Positions 7,562-16,283 of a DNA stretch of 64,000 nucleotides are shown in pieces. This DNA comes from Streptomyces sp. MJM8645 (GTDB lineage: Bacteria > Actinomycetota > Actinomycetes > Streptomycetales > Streptomycetaceae). Made by a program: the position numbers and the translations under genes. The notes under the pieces are model-generated. The model searched no databases, was not told the DNA's origin, and saw only the letters and a list, made by a program, of their open reading frames with translations. The number at the start of each line of letters is the position of its first letter. Positions within the stretch are counted from its first letter, which is position 1. Location of the stretch: the NCBI RefSeq assembly GCF_001625365.1, contig NZ_LJJF01000002.1, forward strand, positions 1,399,501-1,463,500, in the 5' to 3' direction.

Positions 7562-10330
7562 TTACGCGTGCCGTGCGCCGCGCCTGCGCGCGACCACGAC
7601 CAGCACGCCGCCCGCACCCAGCAGCGCCGCCGCACCGGTCACACCGAGCGGCAGCACGCTGCCCGCCCCGGTGGTCGGCAGCGCGCCGCCGGGCCGCTCA
7701 TCGGGCCAGGACGGCCCGGCGCTCGGCGACGGCGGCGGGGACGCCACCGCCGCCACCGCCACTGCCGAGGACGACGACGGGCCCGGCGACGGGCCCGGGG
7801 TCGAGACCGCACCCGGCGGCGACGACGGGGCCGCGCCCGAACCGGCCGACGGGAGCAGCCGGTTGACGACCGTCACCGTGATCCCGTCGTCCAGGGTCTC
7901 GCAGGTGAGCACCAGCGGCCCGAAGACCGCGATGGCCGGCGCCGCGTAGCCGTCGGGCGGGCTCACCTCCACCCAGTAGTACGTTCCCGGCCCGACGACG
8001 ATCCGGCAGATGCCGTCCGCCCCGGTGACGCAGGGATCGCCGACCGGCGAGTCCTTGTGCCCGCCGGTGGTCTGCGGCCAGCTGGGCCCGCCGTTCCAGC
8101 GCCACAGCTGGAACGTCGCCCCGGCCAGCGGTTTGCCGTCCTGGTCGTGCTTGACCAGGGTCAGCGTGCCCTCCTGCGGTCGGAAGCCGAAGTCGAAGGT
8201 GTGGTCGTCCTGGCCCGGCCCGCCGGTGGTCAGTTCCCGCTCGGCGTACGTTGCGCCCGGCGGGACGACGCCCTTGGAGTTGATGAACGGGTTGTCGCCG
8301 ACGTCGTGCCGGGTGGGCACCCACTGGTACAGCGGGCCGCCCTGGGCGAAGTCGGCGGGGTTGTCCAGCCGGATCGTGTACTTGGTGTGCGGCTTGAGCC
8401 CGCCGTCCACGTTCGAGTCGTCGAAGTAGTACTCGCCGCGCGCCGTCGTCCGCGCCGTGCCGACGAGCTTCCCCGGCCCGTCGTACAGGTGGACGGTGGC
8501 GCCCTCCACCGGGCGCTGGCCCGGCTTTTGGATGCCCTTGTGCTCGGTGTCGTACCAGACCCGGTTGCCGATCTGCAGCGGCGCCTGGTCGCAGAGCACC
8601 TCCAGGTCGCCCATCGAGGCGCCCTTGCCGAACGGCGCGGGCACGTTCGCCGGGTTGAGCCGCAGGCCGAACGCCGGGTCCTGCTTGCCGTCGCGCTGGA
8701 CGAACGACGTGCCGTAGCCGAAGGCCGTGCTGTTGGGGTCGAACCCGGAGGTCCCGATGGTGTTCTCGACCTTGGACAGCGCCATCCCGGCGTAGGCCGC
8801 GTTGTGGTGGACGCCCATCCGGCTGGTGTCGAAGAAGCGGGCGCCCCGGGGCGAGAGCCCGCAGCCGGTGTTGGCGTCCAGCACGTAGGTGCCGCCGCTC
8901 AGGCAGGCCTTGTTCAGGTCACCGCCCGACAGCACCTCGCCCACCGCTGCGCCCGACCCCGACTGGCCCGTCGCCCGGTCGGCCATGCGGTCGCGGAAGG
9001 CCAGCAGCATCGAGCCGTCCGTCTCGAAGCCGACCTCGCCCAGCTCCGGCTCCGGCTGGGCGCGGAAACCGGCGCAGGTCTGGCCGTTCTGCGTGGTCGG
9101 GTAGGTGTTCGTCCACGGGAACCAGCCCGCGCCGTCGCACGGGCCCGAGCCGACGGTCGACTGGCGCGGGTAGTCCAACGGCTGGTCCAGCACGGCCGTG
9201 CGGAACCGGCCGGTGGCCAGGTCGAAGGGCAGCACGACCGCCCGCAGGTCCGAGGCCTTGCCCGTCGACTCGCCCGAACAGACACCGCCGAGGTAGCCGA
9301 CGCCGTCCTGGAGGCCCAGGCCGAACGGCCGCCAGTCCCCGGCCGAGGCGCAGCCCGGGTCCGGGATCGGGTAGACGCCCCTCGGCTGCGCGGCCGTCGG
9401 CGCGGTCGCGTCGTAGCGGTACAGCGTGCGGGTGTTGAGGTTGACGACGAACAGGTCCTGGCCGTCGTTCGTCACCTTCAGCCCGCCGAGGCTCTCCTTG
9501 CCCGGCGCGACGAGGAACGCGTCGTCCGTCCCCGGCCCGTGCGCCGTGCCGCCGGCGTCCGGGACGGTGGTGAACAGCGTGGTCCGCCCCTGCGCCGGGT
9601 CGGTCACGTAGATGCCGCCGGCGCCGCCCGGACCGTAGTCCGTGGTGCGCTTGGCCGACGCCGAGGAGAACACCCGCCGGTCGGCCTTGTTCCACGCGAT
9701 GCCGTAGAGCGTGCCCGTCTGCGCATCGGTGGCGAGGTTCGTGACGTTGACGTCCACGCCGTCCTGGCCGCGCGCGCGGTACGGGAACGACACCAGCGTG
9801 CGCTGCGCGCCGCCTCCCAAGGTGGTGTTCTGGCAGGTCGTCACCAGCGGCGCGTTCTGCTGGCAGTAGTCCCCCGGGTACCACAGCCCGGTGGTGTACG
9901 AGACGTTCTTGCCGCCGGAGAGGTCGACGAACTCCTCGTTGGAGCTCAGCTGGTTCGGCGCGCCGTCCAGCCCCTGCCGGGAGGCGAACGCCGGGAACAG
10001 CACGCCCGGCCTCGGATTCACCACCTGCACCCGGTACGTTCCGCCGTGCTCCCGGCTCCGCGGCGGCGCCAGCGTGACCGTCCCGTCGGCCCCGGTGGTG
10101 CCCTCGACGCGGGCCCGCTCCTCGCCGGTGAGCGTCACCTTCACGCCCGCCAGCCCCGGCTCCAGCGCGGGCGTCCACACCCCGGAGGAGTCCACGGCCC
10201 GGATCACCCGGACCGTCACCGTCCCGTCCTCCGTCTGCGAGAACGCCGCCGGCGCCGTCAGCGCCCCGCCCCCGCACAGCGCGGCGGCGAGCACCGCGGC
10301 CCGCGCGACACCCTTCCTTCTCCTTCTCAT
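7562..10330 (-). CDS. LPxTG-anchored surface protein with SdrD/prealbumin-like B domains
   Basis: Large secreted adhesin-like protein (922 aa). The signal peptide MRRRRKGVARAAVLAAALC is followed by an Ig-like segment (TVTVRVIRAVDSSG), then a central beta-propeller-like region seen in SdrD-B/collagen-adhesin proteins (YGIAWNKADRRVFSSASAKR; GGIYVTDP). Two carboxypeptidase-like or prealbumin-like stalks follow (NRVWYDTEHKGIQKPGQ and LTLVKHDQDGKPLAGATF). A Pro/Ser linker precedes LPTTG at 884-888, a membrane helix and an RRR tail, which is a sortase signal. ATG at 10330 was chosen because the signal begins there; the open frame continues upstream. It is probably a stalk that displays the propeller on the wall. 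Confidence 0.85.
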   Translation of the reverse strand: MRRRRKGVARAAVLAAALCGGGALTAPAAFSQTEDGTVTVRVIRAVDSSGVWTPALEPGLAGVKVTLTGEERARVEGTTGADGTVTLAPPRSREHGGTYRVQVVNPRPGVLFPAFASRQGLDGAPNQLSSNEEFVDLSGGKNVSYTTGLWYPGDYCQQNAPLVTTCQNTTLGGGAQRTLVSFPYRARGQDGVDVNVTNLATDAQTGTLYGIAWNKADRRVFSSASAKRTTDYGPGGAGGIYVTDPAQGRTTLFTTVPDAGGTAHGPGTDDAFLVAPGKESLGGLKVTNDGQDLFVVNLNTRTLYRYDATAPTAAQPRGVYPIPDPGCASAGDWRPFGLGLQDGVGYLGGVCSGESTGKASDLRAVVLPFDLATGRFRTAVLDQPLDYPRQSTVGSGPCDGAGWFPWTNTYPTTQNGQTCAGFRAQPEPELGEVGFETDGSMLLAFRDRMADRATGQSGSGAAVGEVLSGGDLNKACLSGGTYVLDANTGCGLSPRGARFFDTSRMGVHHNAAYAGMALSKVENTIGTSGFDPNSTAFGYGTSFVQRDGKQDPAFGLRLNPANVPAPFGKGASMGDLEVLCDQAPLQIGNRVWYDTEHKGIQKPGQRPVEGATVHLYDGPGKLVGTARTTARGEYYFDDSNVDGGLKPHTKYTIRLDNPADFAQGGPLYQWVPTRHDVGDNPFINSKGVVPPGATYAERELTTGGPGQDDHTFDFGFRPQEGTLTLVKHDQDGKPLAGATFQLWRWNGGPSWPQTTGGHKDSPVGDPCVTGADGICRIVVGPGTYYWVEVSPPDGYAAPAIAVFGPLVLTCETLDDGITVTVVNRLLPSAGSGAAPSSPPGAVSTPGPSPGPSSSSAVAVAAVASPPPSPSAGPSWPDERPGGALPTTGAGSVLPLGVTGAAALLGAGGVLVVVARRRGARHA

Positions 10331-10475
10331 CCCCACCTGATCCCCACTCTCATGGTCGGCGGACATCTGCCCGATCCGGACAGGACCCCCAGAAGAGCGA
10401 CAACCGGTCGTCCACGTCCTGGTTTCGGGGCGCATTCACTGGTGTGTGTGACAGATGAAGGGCAGGAAATCGCAT

Positions 10476-10508
10476 CAAGTTCGGATACGACCGCACAAGT
10501 TCGCATAC
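10476..10508. repeat. Two direct repeats spaced exactly 20 bp upstream of the adhesin gene
   Basis: CAAGTTCGGATAC at 10476-10488 and CAAGTTCGCATAC at 10496-10508 differ at one base. They are phased by 20 bases, about two helical turns. They lie 146 bases upstream of the adhesin start and are a good candidate for a regulator binding site. The surrounding 10331-10588 gap holds no gene that I can support. Confidence 0.55.
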
Positions 10509-10588
10509 CGCAGGAGAAATCCCGACGCCCCCTCGGAAGGGCTCTCCCAGCGCCGTGAGCCCGAGGACCCGGCGGTCGAGGTGGTGCC

Positions 10589-11062
10589 TCAGCCCGCGGC
10601 GGGGAGGCGCCGCGACCAGGCCGTGCGCGTGACCGGCAGGGCGGCCACGCTCAGGGCCAGGAGGGGGACGAGGGCGCCGAGAGCCGGCGCGCCGAGCAGG
10701 CCGTGGAAGATCCGCCTCGTGCCGGCGACGGCCAGGAGGGCGCTGCCCAGCGCGGTGGCGAGGACGAGCACCGGCGCGTACTTCGACCCCCGCCGCAGGT
10801 GGCGTGCCGCACAGACCCACGACCAGACCGCCACCGCGGCCGCGACGAGGATCAGGAAGCCGGTGAACCCCTCGACGAGGCCGTTGAGCTGGGATGTCTC
10901 CTCCTCGGCGGCGCCCCACTGGTCCCGGGGCGGCAGCGGGCTGCCCGGAGAGGGGCGCAGAGCCAGTACGTAGCAGGGCGCGGCGCCCCAGAGCCACGCC
11001 CCGGCCAGCATCAGCCGAGCGGGCAGGAGTCGACGGGCGGGGGGTGTGCGTGGTGCAGGCAT
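10589..11062 (-). CDS. Small integral membrane protein, unknown
   Basis: Hypothetical protein of 157 aa. Hydrophobic segments are visible near residues 15-34 (LMLAGAWLWGAAPCYVLAL), 62-85 (GFTGFLILVAAAVAVWSWVCAA), 95-112 and 122-145, which predicts about four helices. No catalytic motif is recognised. It precedes the adhesin gene on the same strand with a 258-base gap, so it is probably a separate unit. Confidence 0.7.
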   Translation of the reverse strand: MPAPRTPPARRLLPARLMLAGAWLWGAAPCYVLALRPSPGSPLPPRDQWGAAEEETSQLNGLVEGFTGFLILVAAAVAVWSWVCAARHLRRGSKYAPVLVLATALGSALLAVAGTRRIFHGLLGAPALGALVPLLALSVAALPVTRTAWSRRLPAAG

Positions 11063-11379
11063 GACGGGTCACTCCGGACGGAAGAGGCCTGTGGTGGGGA
11101 CGGATCGAGCCTCACCGATGCGGCCTGACCACCGCATGAGTACGGCTACTCATTCCGCACAGGTCGGCGCAGGTCCGCACAGCGGGCGGGGCGCCGTGGC
11201 GTTCCCGCAGCCCACTGCCGAAGAGGCGGGTGCCTCGCCGTCGTTCCGGTACCCGGCCGCCGTCCTGCCCGGGGGGCCATTAGGCCTGAAAGTCGCTATC
11301 CGAAGCCGGTGATCAAACCGTAGGAATGGCTCCACGGCCTGACCGGCCACCCACCCGCGATCAGAAGGAGCCCTCACCC
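11063..11379. other. Divergent gap, no gene seen
   Basis: Between the minus-strand membrane protein and the plus-strand secreted protein. It contains the AAGGAG ribosome site of the latter at 11365-11370. An open frame at 11046-11312 lacks coding character and a ribosome site. Confidence 0.5.
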
Positions 11380-11745
11380 ATGATCCGTCTTCGCACCTGT
11401 ATGACCATCGCCGGCGCCGCGGCGATGTTCGCCCTGGCCGCCGCGCCCGCGCAGGCCGCCCCGGGCGACGTCACGACCTCGTGCGGAAGCGTTCTGACCC
11501 CGGCCGGCTTCGTCGACGTGAGCTGGGGCTACAGCAGCAGTTGCGGCACGCAGAGCTTCAGCCCGAACATCAAGCAGATAAAGCAGCTCACCGGACTGCC
11601 CGTCGGCACCGTGGTCCAGGCCTGCTCCACCACCTACCCGCCGGCGGGCTGGGTCCAGACCGGCTCGTACTACACCAGCAGCTGCGTCGCCTGGTCGAAC
11701 CCGAGCTTCAACAACAACGCCTGGCAGCTGAAGCGCGTCTCCTGA
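11380..11745 (+). CDS. Small secreted Cys-containing protein
   Basis: Exported protein of 121 aa with a clear signal peptide (MIRLRTCMTIAGAAAMFALAAAPAQA, cleavage after AQA). The mature part has four cysteines, in TSCGSV, SSSCGTQSF, QACSTT and SSCVAWSN, suggesting two disulfides. It also contains aromatic-Asn motifs (SNPSFNNNAWQLKRVS). No family recognised. ATG at 11380 has AAGGAG ten bases upstream. Confidence 0.8.
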   Translation: MIRLRTCMTIAGAAAMFALAAAPAQAAPGDVTTSCGSVLTPAGFVDVSWGYSSSCGTQSFSPNIKQIKQLTGLPVGTVVQACSTTYPPAGWVQTGSYYTSSCVAWSNPSFNNNAWQLKRVS

Positions 11746-12002
11746 CCGGGCGACTTCGGTAGGCCGGCACACCCGCAGCCCTCCCTCGGGAGCGGGGTGC
11801 CCGGCCGTCCGGTCCGTCGTCCGGTCCGCCGTCCGGGAGGTGGTCCCGGACGGTGCCCGAGGGCCGTCGGACCGATTCTGCTCGGGGCGCGCTGTTCCTT
11901 GTGCGCGCCCGCCGCGGCCAGGTGCGCGCCTTGTGGCCGGGTGAGCCGCCGATCGGTCCCTGCGCTGGGTGTCGGCCCGTCAACCCACTGGAGGAACCGA
12001 TC

Positions 12003-12242
12003 ATGCGAAGCTCCCGTCTCGCGCTGTTCCTGGCCCTGGCCGCCGTAGGCGCCGCGACCCTGGTTGCCGCCGATGTCGCGCAGGACGAGCCGATCCGCTC
12101 CGTCAGCCTGCCGGTGCTCCGCGACCCGCAGGCCCAGCAGAAGCTCCGCCGCGTGACGGACCCGGTGCAGGACTGGGCGGAGTCCGGCGACCTGGCGGAC
12201 GCCGCCCACGACTGGTCCGACTTCCTGCTCCGGAGCGGCTGA
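12003..12242 (+). CDS. Small exported or membrane-anchored protein
   Basis: A 79-aa protein starting at ATG 12003 behind GGAGGA (11990-11995). The N-terminus (MRSSRLALFLALAAVGAATLVAA) is a signal peptide or anchor. The remainder is charged and helical (RDPQAQQKLRRVTDPVQDWAESGDL). Unknown function; it resembles the many short secreted proteins of streptomycetes. Confidence 0.65.
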   Translation: MRSSRLALFLALAAVGAATLVAADVAQDEPIRSVSLPVLRDPQAQQKLRRVTDPVQDWAESGDLADAAHDWSDFLLRSG

Positions 12243-12394
12243 AAATAATCGGTGGGCAGCGGGGGAGAGCCCGGCTACGGTGAACACGTCGGCGGCTCCG
12301 CGACGCGCTTCCTTCTCCACTCCTCCTCGACACCTGTAGCGCGTCCCCTCTCCGCCCCCTTCTTCTTTCCGCCTCCGTGGGGGGATCTCTCCGC

Positions 12395-15070
12395 ATGCCC
12401 CGAGCCATCACGGCTCCCTTCGATGTCGCCATCGATCTCGATCTCGGTTCTTTCCTGCTCCGCCGGCGCGGCGCCGTCTGTGCGGCCCCCGGCGAACTGC
12501 TGCCCTCCGCCGACCCATGGAGCACCCAGGGGCTGGTGGCCCTCGACGCCGACCTGGTCCGGCGCGGCTACGTGCTGACCACCGGACTGCGCAACACCCT
12601 GGCCCGGTTGGCGCCGGTCCGGCTCGCCGAGCTGGGCGACGGGCTGCTCGCCAAGATCGACCATCTGCTCGGCGCGGACCGCGAGCACCTCCCGTTGTTT
12701 CGCCGCTTCCCGGACGCCGTGCCCGACCACGCGCACGTCCTCTACACCCGGCAGATCAGGGCGTTCCTGCTCAACCAGCCCCGCCAGCCGTGCGCGCACT
12801 GCGGTCGGCGCGGTGCCGAGGCCGGCATCGGCGCGCTCGCGCCCTGCGCGCACCTGCTCTGCGCGCCCTGCCACGACGGCCTGCTCGCCGCGGGCCGGGG
12901 CACCCGGTGCCCGCTCTGCGGCACCCCGCTGGACGCCGGCACCTACCTCGGCGAGGACAACCCGGCCGGGCGCAAGGCGGCCGAGGAGTTCGGCGGGCAG
13001 CAGGCCCTGCGCCCGCTGCGGCTGATCAGCGCCGACCAAGTCACCGCTGCGATGGGCGAATTCGACCGGCTGCTGGCCCGTCGCACCCCGCTCTCCCCGC
13101 AGGACCGGGACGACCTCGCCGCGCTGCTCGCCCATGCGCCGGCGGACCTGGCGCAGCGCCTGCCCGAGCGGATCCCGCTGCGCGAGACCAAGGCCACCGT
13201 GCTCGCCGCTCTGCTGGAGCGCGAAGGCGCGGCCGCCCTGCCCGTCCTGGCCGAGCGGATCGACACCGCCACCGATGTGCTGCGGTTGCTCTGGGCCCGG
13301 TCCGGCGCCGTACCCGACCTGCTGCCCGGCACCGCGCGGCGCCTGCGGCTGCGCAATCTCCCACGGCCGCTGCGCAAGGGGCTGCTGGAGATCCTGGAGG
13401 GCCTCTCCGCCGTCGCCCTCGCCGAGGACCTGCGCCGGCACCGGTCGGCCTGGTTGCGCGCGGGCGAACTGCTGCACCCGTACGAGCACCGGCGGCGCTT
13501 TCCTGGGGTGACGGCCGCGTTCGTGCTGCTGCGGGAGACGGACCTGCGCACCCACGAGGTGGGCCGGGAGTTCGCCGAGCCGCCCGCGCCGCTGCGGGTG
13601 GTCACCGGCGGGGAGCCGGGCCGGGAGCGCGTCAGGCTCGCCTTCACCGGCTTTGCCGGGCGGGTCGAGAGCCTTCTGGCGGCCGGGGACGCCGTCGGCG
13701 CGGTGCGGGTCCTGGCCGGACGGCCCGGCGAGCTGGTCCGCCGGCTGCACCACGTGCTGCGGGTGCACGCCACCGTCGCGCCCGGTGCCGTGCTGCCGCC
13801 GGAGCTGCTGGAGACGGTCGGGGCCGCGCTCGAACGGGTCGCCCCCGGGCCGCTGCTCGGTGCGTACGGGCGGCTGCGTGGGGCCCGCAGCGCGGGTGAG
13901 CGGCGGCTGTACTTCCCCCGGGGCACGGTCTCGCTCGCGCACTCCCGGGAGGACCACGGCACCGTGGTGCCCGCCGAACTCGGCGCCCCGGTCTGCGGGT
14001 TGATCGAGGCGGAGCTGTTGCGGCGCAGCGGCGGAGAACGTTATGACCTGGCGCTGCTGGACGAGGGGCTGGTCGACCTGGTCGCGCCGTTCGCCGAGCG
14101 GGCCGCCGCCAAGACCCTGGTCTGCGTGCCGCGCGGCAGCCGGCTGCGGCTGCCGCAGGGCGACCGGCTGCGGCTGTTCGTGCACTGGATGCAGCCGGAG
14201 CACCTGCGCGTGGACCTCGATCTCTCGGTCGCGCTGTACGACGAGCAGTGGCGGTTCAGCGGGCTGTGCGACTACACCAACCTGGTGCACGGCGACCGGG
14301 CCGCCGTGCACTCGGGCGACTACGTGTCCGCGCCGCCGCCGAACGGCGCGACGGAGTTCGTCGACCTGGACTTCGCCCGGCTCGCGGCGGGCGGCTCCCG
14401 GTACGCCGTGGTGATCGTTTTCAGCTACAACGACGTCGCCTTCGAGGAGCTGACCGAGGCCTTCGCCGGCTTCATGGACCTCGGCGCGACGCCGTCCGGC
14501 GGCACGCACTACCACCCGAGGACGGTCCGCCAGCGGCTGGACCTGGTCGGGGAGGCCAAGGTGTCCGTGCCGATGATCGTCGACCTGGCGGAGCGACGGT
14601 ACACCTGGACCGACCTCAACACCGGCGCCGACGGCGGCTACCACAGCGTCTACCGGCACCAGGCCGAGGTCGGCGCGCTCAGCCGGGACGTGCTCGCCCA
14701 CTTCGGCCCGGAGAACCGGGCCACCCTGTGGGACGTCGCCTGCGCCCGGGCGGCGGCGGGCAGCGACGAGGTGCACGTGCGCCGTCGCGATGGCGGCGCC
14801 GTGCGGCGGTGGCAGCGTCGAGACGGTGAGGGCGTCGGGGCGTTCGCGGCGCGGCTGCGGGCGCTGCGGGACGAGGACGGCGCCGGTTCGGCCGCACTTC
14901 CGGACGGGCGGCGGGCGTTCGTCGCGCTGGTGGACGGGGACGTGCCGGCGCCGGAGAAGCTGTCCGGGGCGCTGTACCGGCTCTACCCGGGGCCGGTGGA
15001 CGCCGCGGCCGAGGAACTGGAGCGGCTGACGGCGGGAGACCTGGTGGCGGGGCTGGCGCCGCGGGCCTGA
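12395..15070 (+). CDS. RING-finger protein with TerD-like domain (MXAN_6230/SCO0854 type)
   Basis: Large cytosolic protein (891 aa) with a genuine-looking C3HC4 RING pattern: Cys133, Cys136, Cys151, His153, Cys156, Cys159, Cys172 and Cys175, spaced as in zinc-binding RING domains. The middle is helical and Leu/Arg-rich. At about 610-720 is a TerD-like beta fold (DLDLSVALYDEQWRFSG, AAVHSGDYVSAPPPNGATEFVDLDF). TerD-type domains bind calcium and appear in bacterial stress and conflict systems. NCBI names a RING family after SCO0854, which this resembles. The start at 12395 was chosen for the GGGGGGA nine bases upstream. An E3-like role is speculative, since no ubiquitin-like gene is adjacent. 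Confidence 0.85.
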   Translation: MPRAITAPFDVAIDLDLGSFLLRRRGAVCAAPGELLPSADPWSTQGLVALDADLVRRGYVLTTGLRNTLARLAPVRLAELGDGLLAKIDHLLGADREHLPLFRRFPDAVPDHAHVLYTRQIRAFLLNQPRQPCAHCGRRGAEAGIGALAPCAHLLCAPCHDGLLAAGRGTRCPLCGTPLDAGTYLGEDNPAGRKAAEEFGGQQALRPLRLISADQVTAAMGEFDRLLARRTPLSPQDRDDLAALLAHAPADLAQRLPERIPLRETKATVLAALLEREGAAALPVLAERIDTATDVLRLLWARSGAVPDLLPGTARRLRLRNLPRPLRKGLLEILEGLSAVALAEDLRRHRSAWLRAGELLHPYEHRRRFPGVTAAFVLLRETDLRTHEVGREFAEPPAPLRVVTGGEPGRERVRLAFTGFAGRVESLLAAGDAVGAVRVLAGRPGELVRRLHHVLRVHATVAPGAVLPPELLETVGAALERVAPGPLLGAYGRLRGARSAGERRLYFPRGTVSLAHSREDHGTVVPAELGAPVCGLIEAELLRRSGGERYDLALLDEGLVDLVAPFAERAAAKTLVCVPRGSRLRLPQGDRLRLFVHWMQPEHLRVDLDLSVALYDEQWRFSGLCDYTNLVHGDRAAVHSGDYVSAPPPNGATEFVDLDFARLAAGGSRYAVVIVFSYNDVAFEELTEAFAGFMDLGATPSGGTHYHPRTVRQRLDLVGEAKVSVPMIVDLAERRYTWTDLNTGADGGYHSVYRHQAEVGALSRDVLAHFGPENRATLWDVACARAAAGSDEVHVRRRDGGAVRRWQRRDGEGVGAFAARLRALRDEDGAGSAALPDGRRAFVALVDGDVPAPEKLSGALYRLYPGPVDAAAEELERLTAGDLVAGLAPRA

Positions 15071-15211
15071 CGGCCGTGGGCGGCAGGGTCAGCAGGACGC
15101 TCGTCCGCCAGCACACCGCACGGACACCGTCCGGGGCCGTCCGGCCCGTTGGCGAGGCACCACGGAGTCGTGGGCCCGGCCACCAGCGGGCGTGGCAGCA
15201 TCTCAGTCACG

Positions 15212-15244
15212 GGAGCACGCCGTCGTTCTCCGTCGGCGTGCTCC
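15212..15244. terminator. Hairpin after the RING gene
   Basis: Perfect 11-bp stem GGAGCACGCCG / CGGCGTGCTCC around an 11-base loop, between the convergent RING and SDR genes. There is no T-run, as is common in GC-rich actinobacteria. Confidence 0.55.
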
Positions 15245-15321
15245 TGGGGCTGGTCCAGCCGAGCGCGCCGAGCGGCCCGGGACCGGGCATCGGCATCCGG
15301 CACCCGGCCGCTCGCTGTGGA

Positions 15322-16185
15322 TCAGCTTTCGGACAGCTGTTCGCGCAGCACCGTGCGCAGGGTGACGGGCTCGCGGCCGAGCAGGGCGGCCAGGGTGGGG
15401 TCGGTGGTGGCGAACTCGCCGGCGCGGCTGGCGGCGAAGATGCCGAGCAGCTGGTCGGCGGTTTCCGCGGGGACGCCTTGGCCGGTCAGCTGCGTGCGGA
15501 ACTGGTCGTCGGGGGCGATGGTCCGCGTGACGGTGCGGCCGGTGAGCTCGGTGGCGAGGGCGGCGACGTCGTCGAAGGTGAGTGCCTGTCGGCCCGTGAG
15601 CGGCGGCGTGGGGCCGTCGAAGCGGCCCTCGTCGGCGAGGATGGCGGCGGCCGCGTCCGCGAGGTCGGCGTGCGCGGTCCAGGCGACCGGCCCGTCCGCG
15701 GGGAGCGCGAGCCGGCCGGAGCGTGCCGCGTTGCCGAGGAAGTGTGCCGCGCTGGTGGCGTGGAAGCCGTTGCGCAGCGAGGTGAACGGCACGCCGCAGG
15801 TGCGCAGGGCCTCTTCGGTGGCGGCGTGGTCGCGGCAGGCCTGGAAGCGCGACGTCGCGCCGGCCCCCATCTGGCTGGTGTAGAGGATGCGACGGGCGCC
15901 CGCCGTGACGGCCGCTTCGATCGCGGTGCGATGCTGCCTGACGCACTCCTCGCCCATCTTGTCGACGGAGACGACGAGCACCTGCGAGGCGCCCTCGAAG
16001 GCGTGCGCGAGGCCGGCGGCGTCGGTGAAGCTGCCCTGGCGTACCCGTACCCCTTGGTCGGCGAGGTTCTGCGCCTTCTGCGGGTCGCGGACGCTGACGC
16101 CGATGCGGGCCGCCGGTACGCGCGTCAGCAGCCTCTCGACGATCTGACGCCCCAGCTGTCCGGTGGCTCCGGTCACGATGATCAT
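15322..16185 (-). CDS. NmrA-like NAD(P)-binding SDR family oxidoreductase
   Basis: Atypical short-chain dehydrogenase (287 aa) of the NmrA/quinone oxidoreductase 2 type. The nucleotide motif GATGQLG is at residues 6-12, and SVRDPQKAQ follows strand 2 as in this group. There is no YxxxK active-site pair, typical of NmrA-like proteins that may act as redox sensors. It is divergent from a TetR-family gene 98 bases away, so repression by that regulator is likely. Confidence 0.85.
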   Translation of the reverse strand: MIIVTGATGQLGRQIVERLLTRVPAARIGVSVRDPQKAQNLADQGVRVRQGSFTDAAGLAHAFEGASQVLVVSVDKMGEECVRQHRTAIEAAVTAGARRILYTSQMGAGATSRFQACRDHAATEEALRTCGVPFTSLRNGFHATSAAHFLGNAARSGRLALPADGPVAWTAHADLADAAAAILADEGRFDGPTPPLTGRQALTFDDVAALATELTGRTVTRTIAPDDQFRTQLTGQGVPAETADQLLGIFAASRAGEFATTDPTLAALLGREPVTLRTVLREQLSES

Positions 16186-16211
16186 GATGTGCTCCCGTGT
16201 CGCGACGAGGT

Positions 16212-16282
16212 GGTTCCAGTGGAAACACTTTTAAGGTATCACCGATAATAACGATGGAACCAGCGGTGCGGTATCGTTGATT
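16212..16282. promoter_or_regulatory. Operator-like repeats between SDR and TetR genes
   Basis: An imperfect palindrome GGTTCCA-g-TGGAAAC lies at 16212-16226, with a third half-site TGGAACC at 16255-16261. A second type of symmetry, GTATC-N3-GAT, occurs twice (16237-16247 and 16271-16281). The second copy abuts the TetR start codon, which has no ribosome site and may be leaderless. Confidence 0.5.
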
Positions 16283-16283
16283 C

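Noticed and set aside
12275..14776. Long minus-strand frame opposite the RING gene
   Set aside because: Shadow of the RING/TerD-like gene, low-complexity and without start signal.
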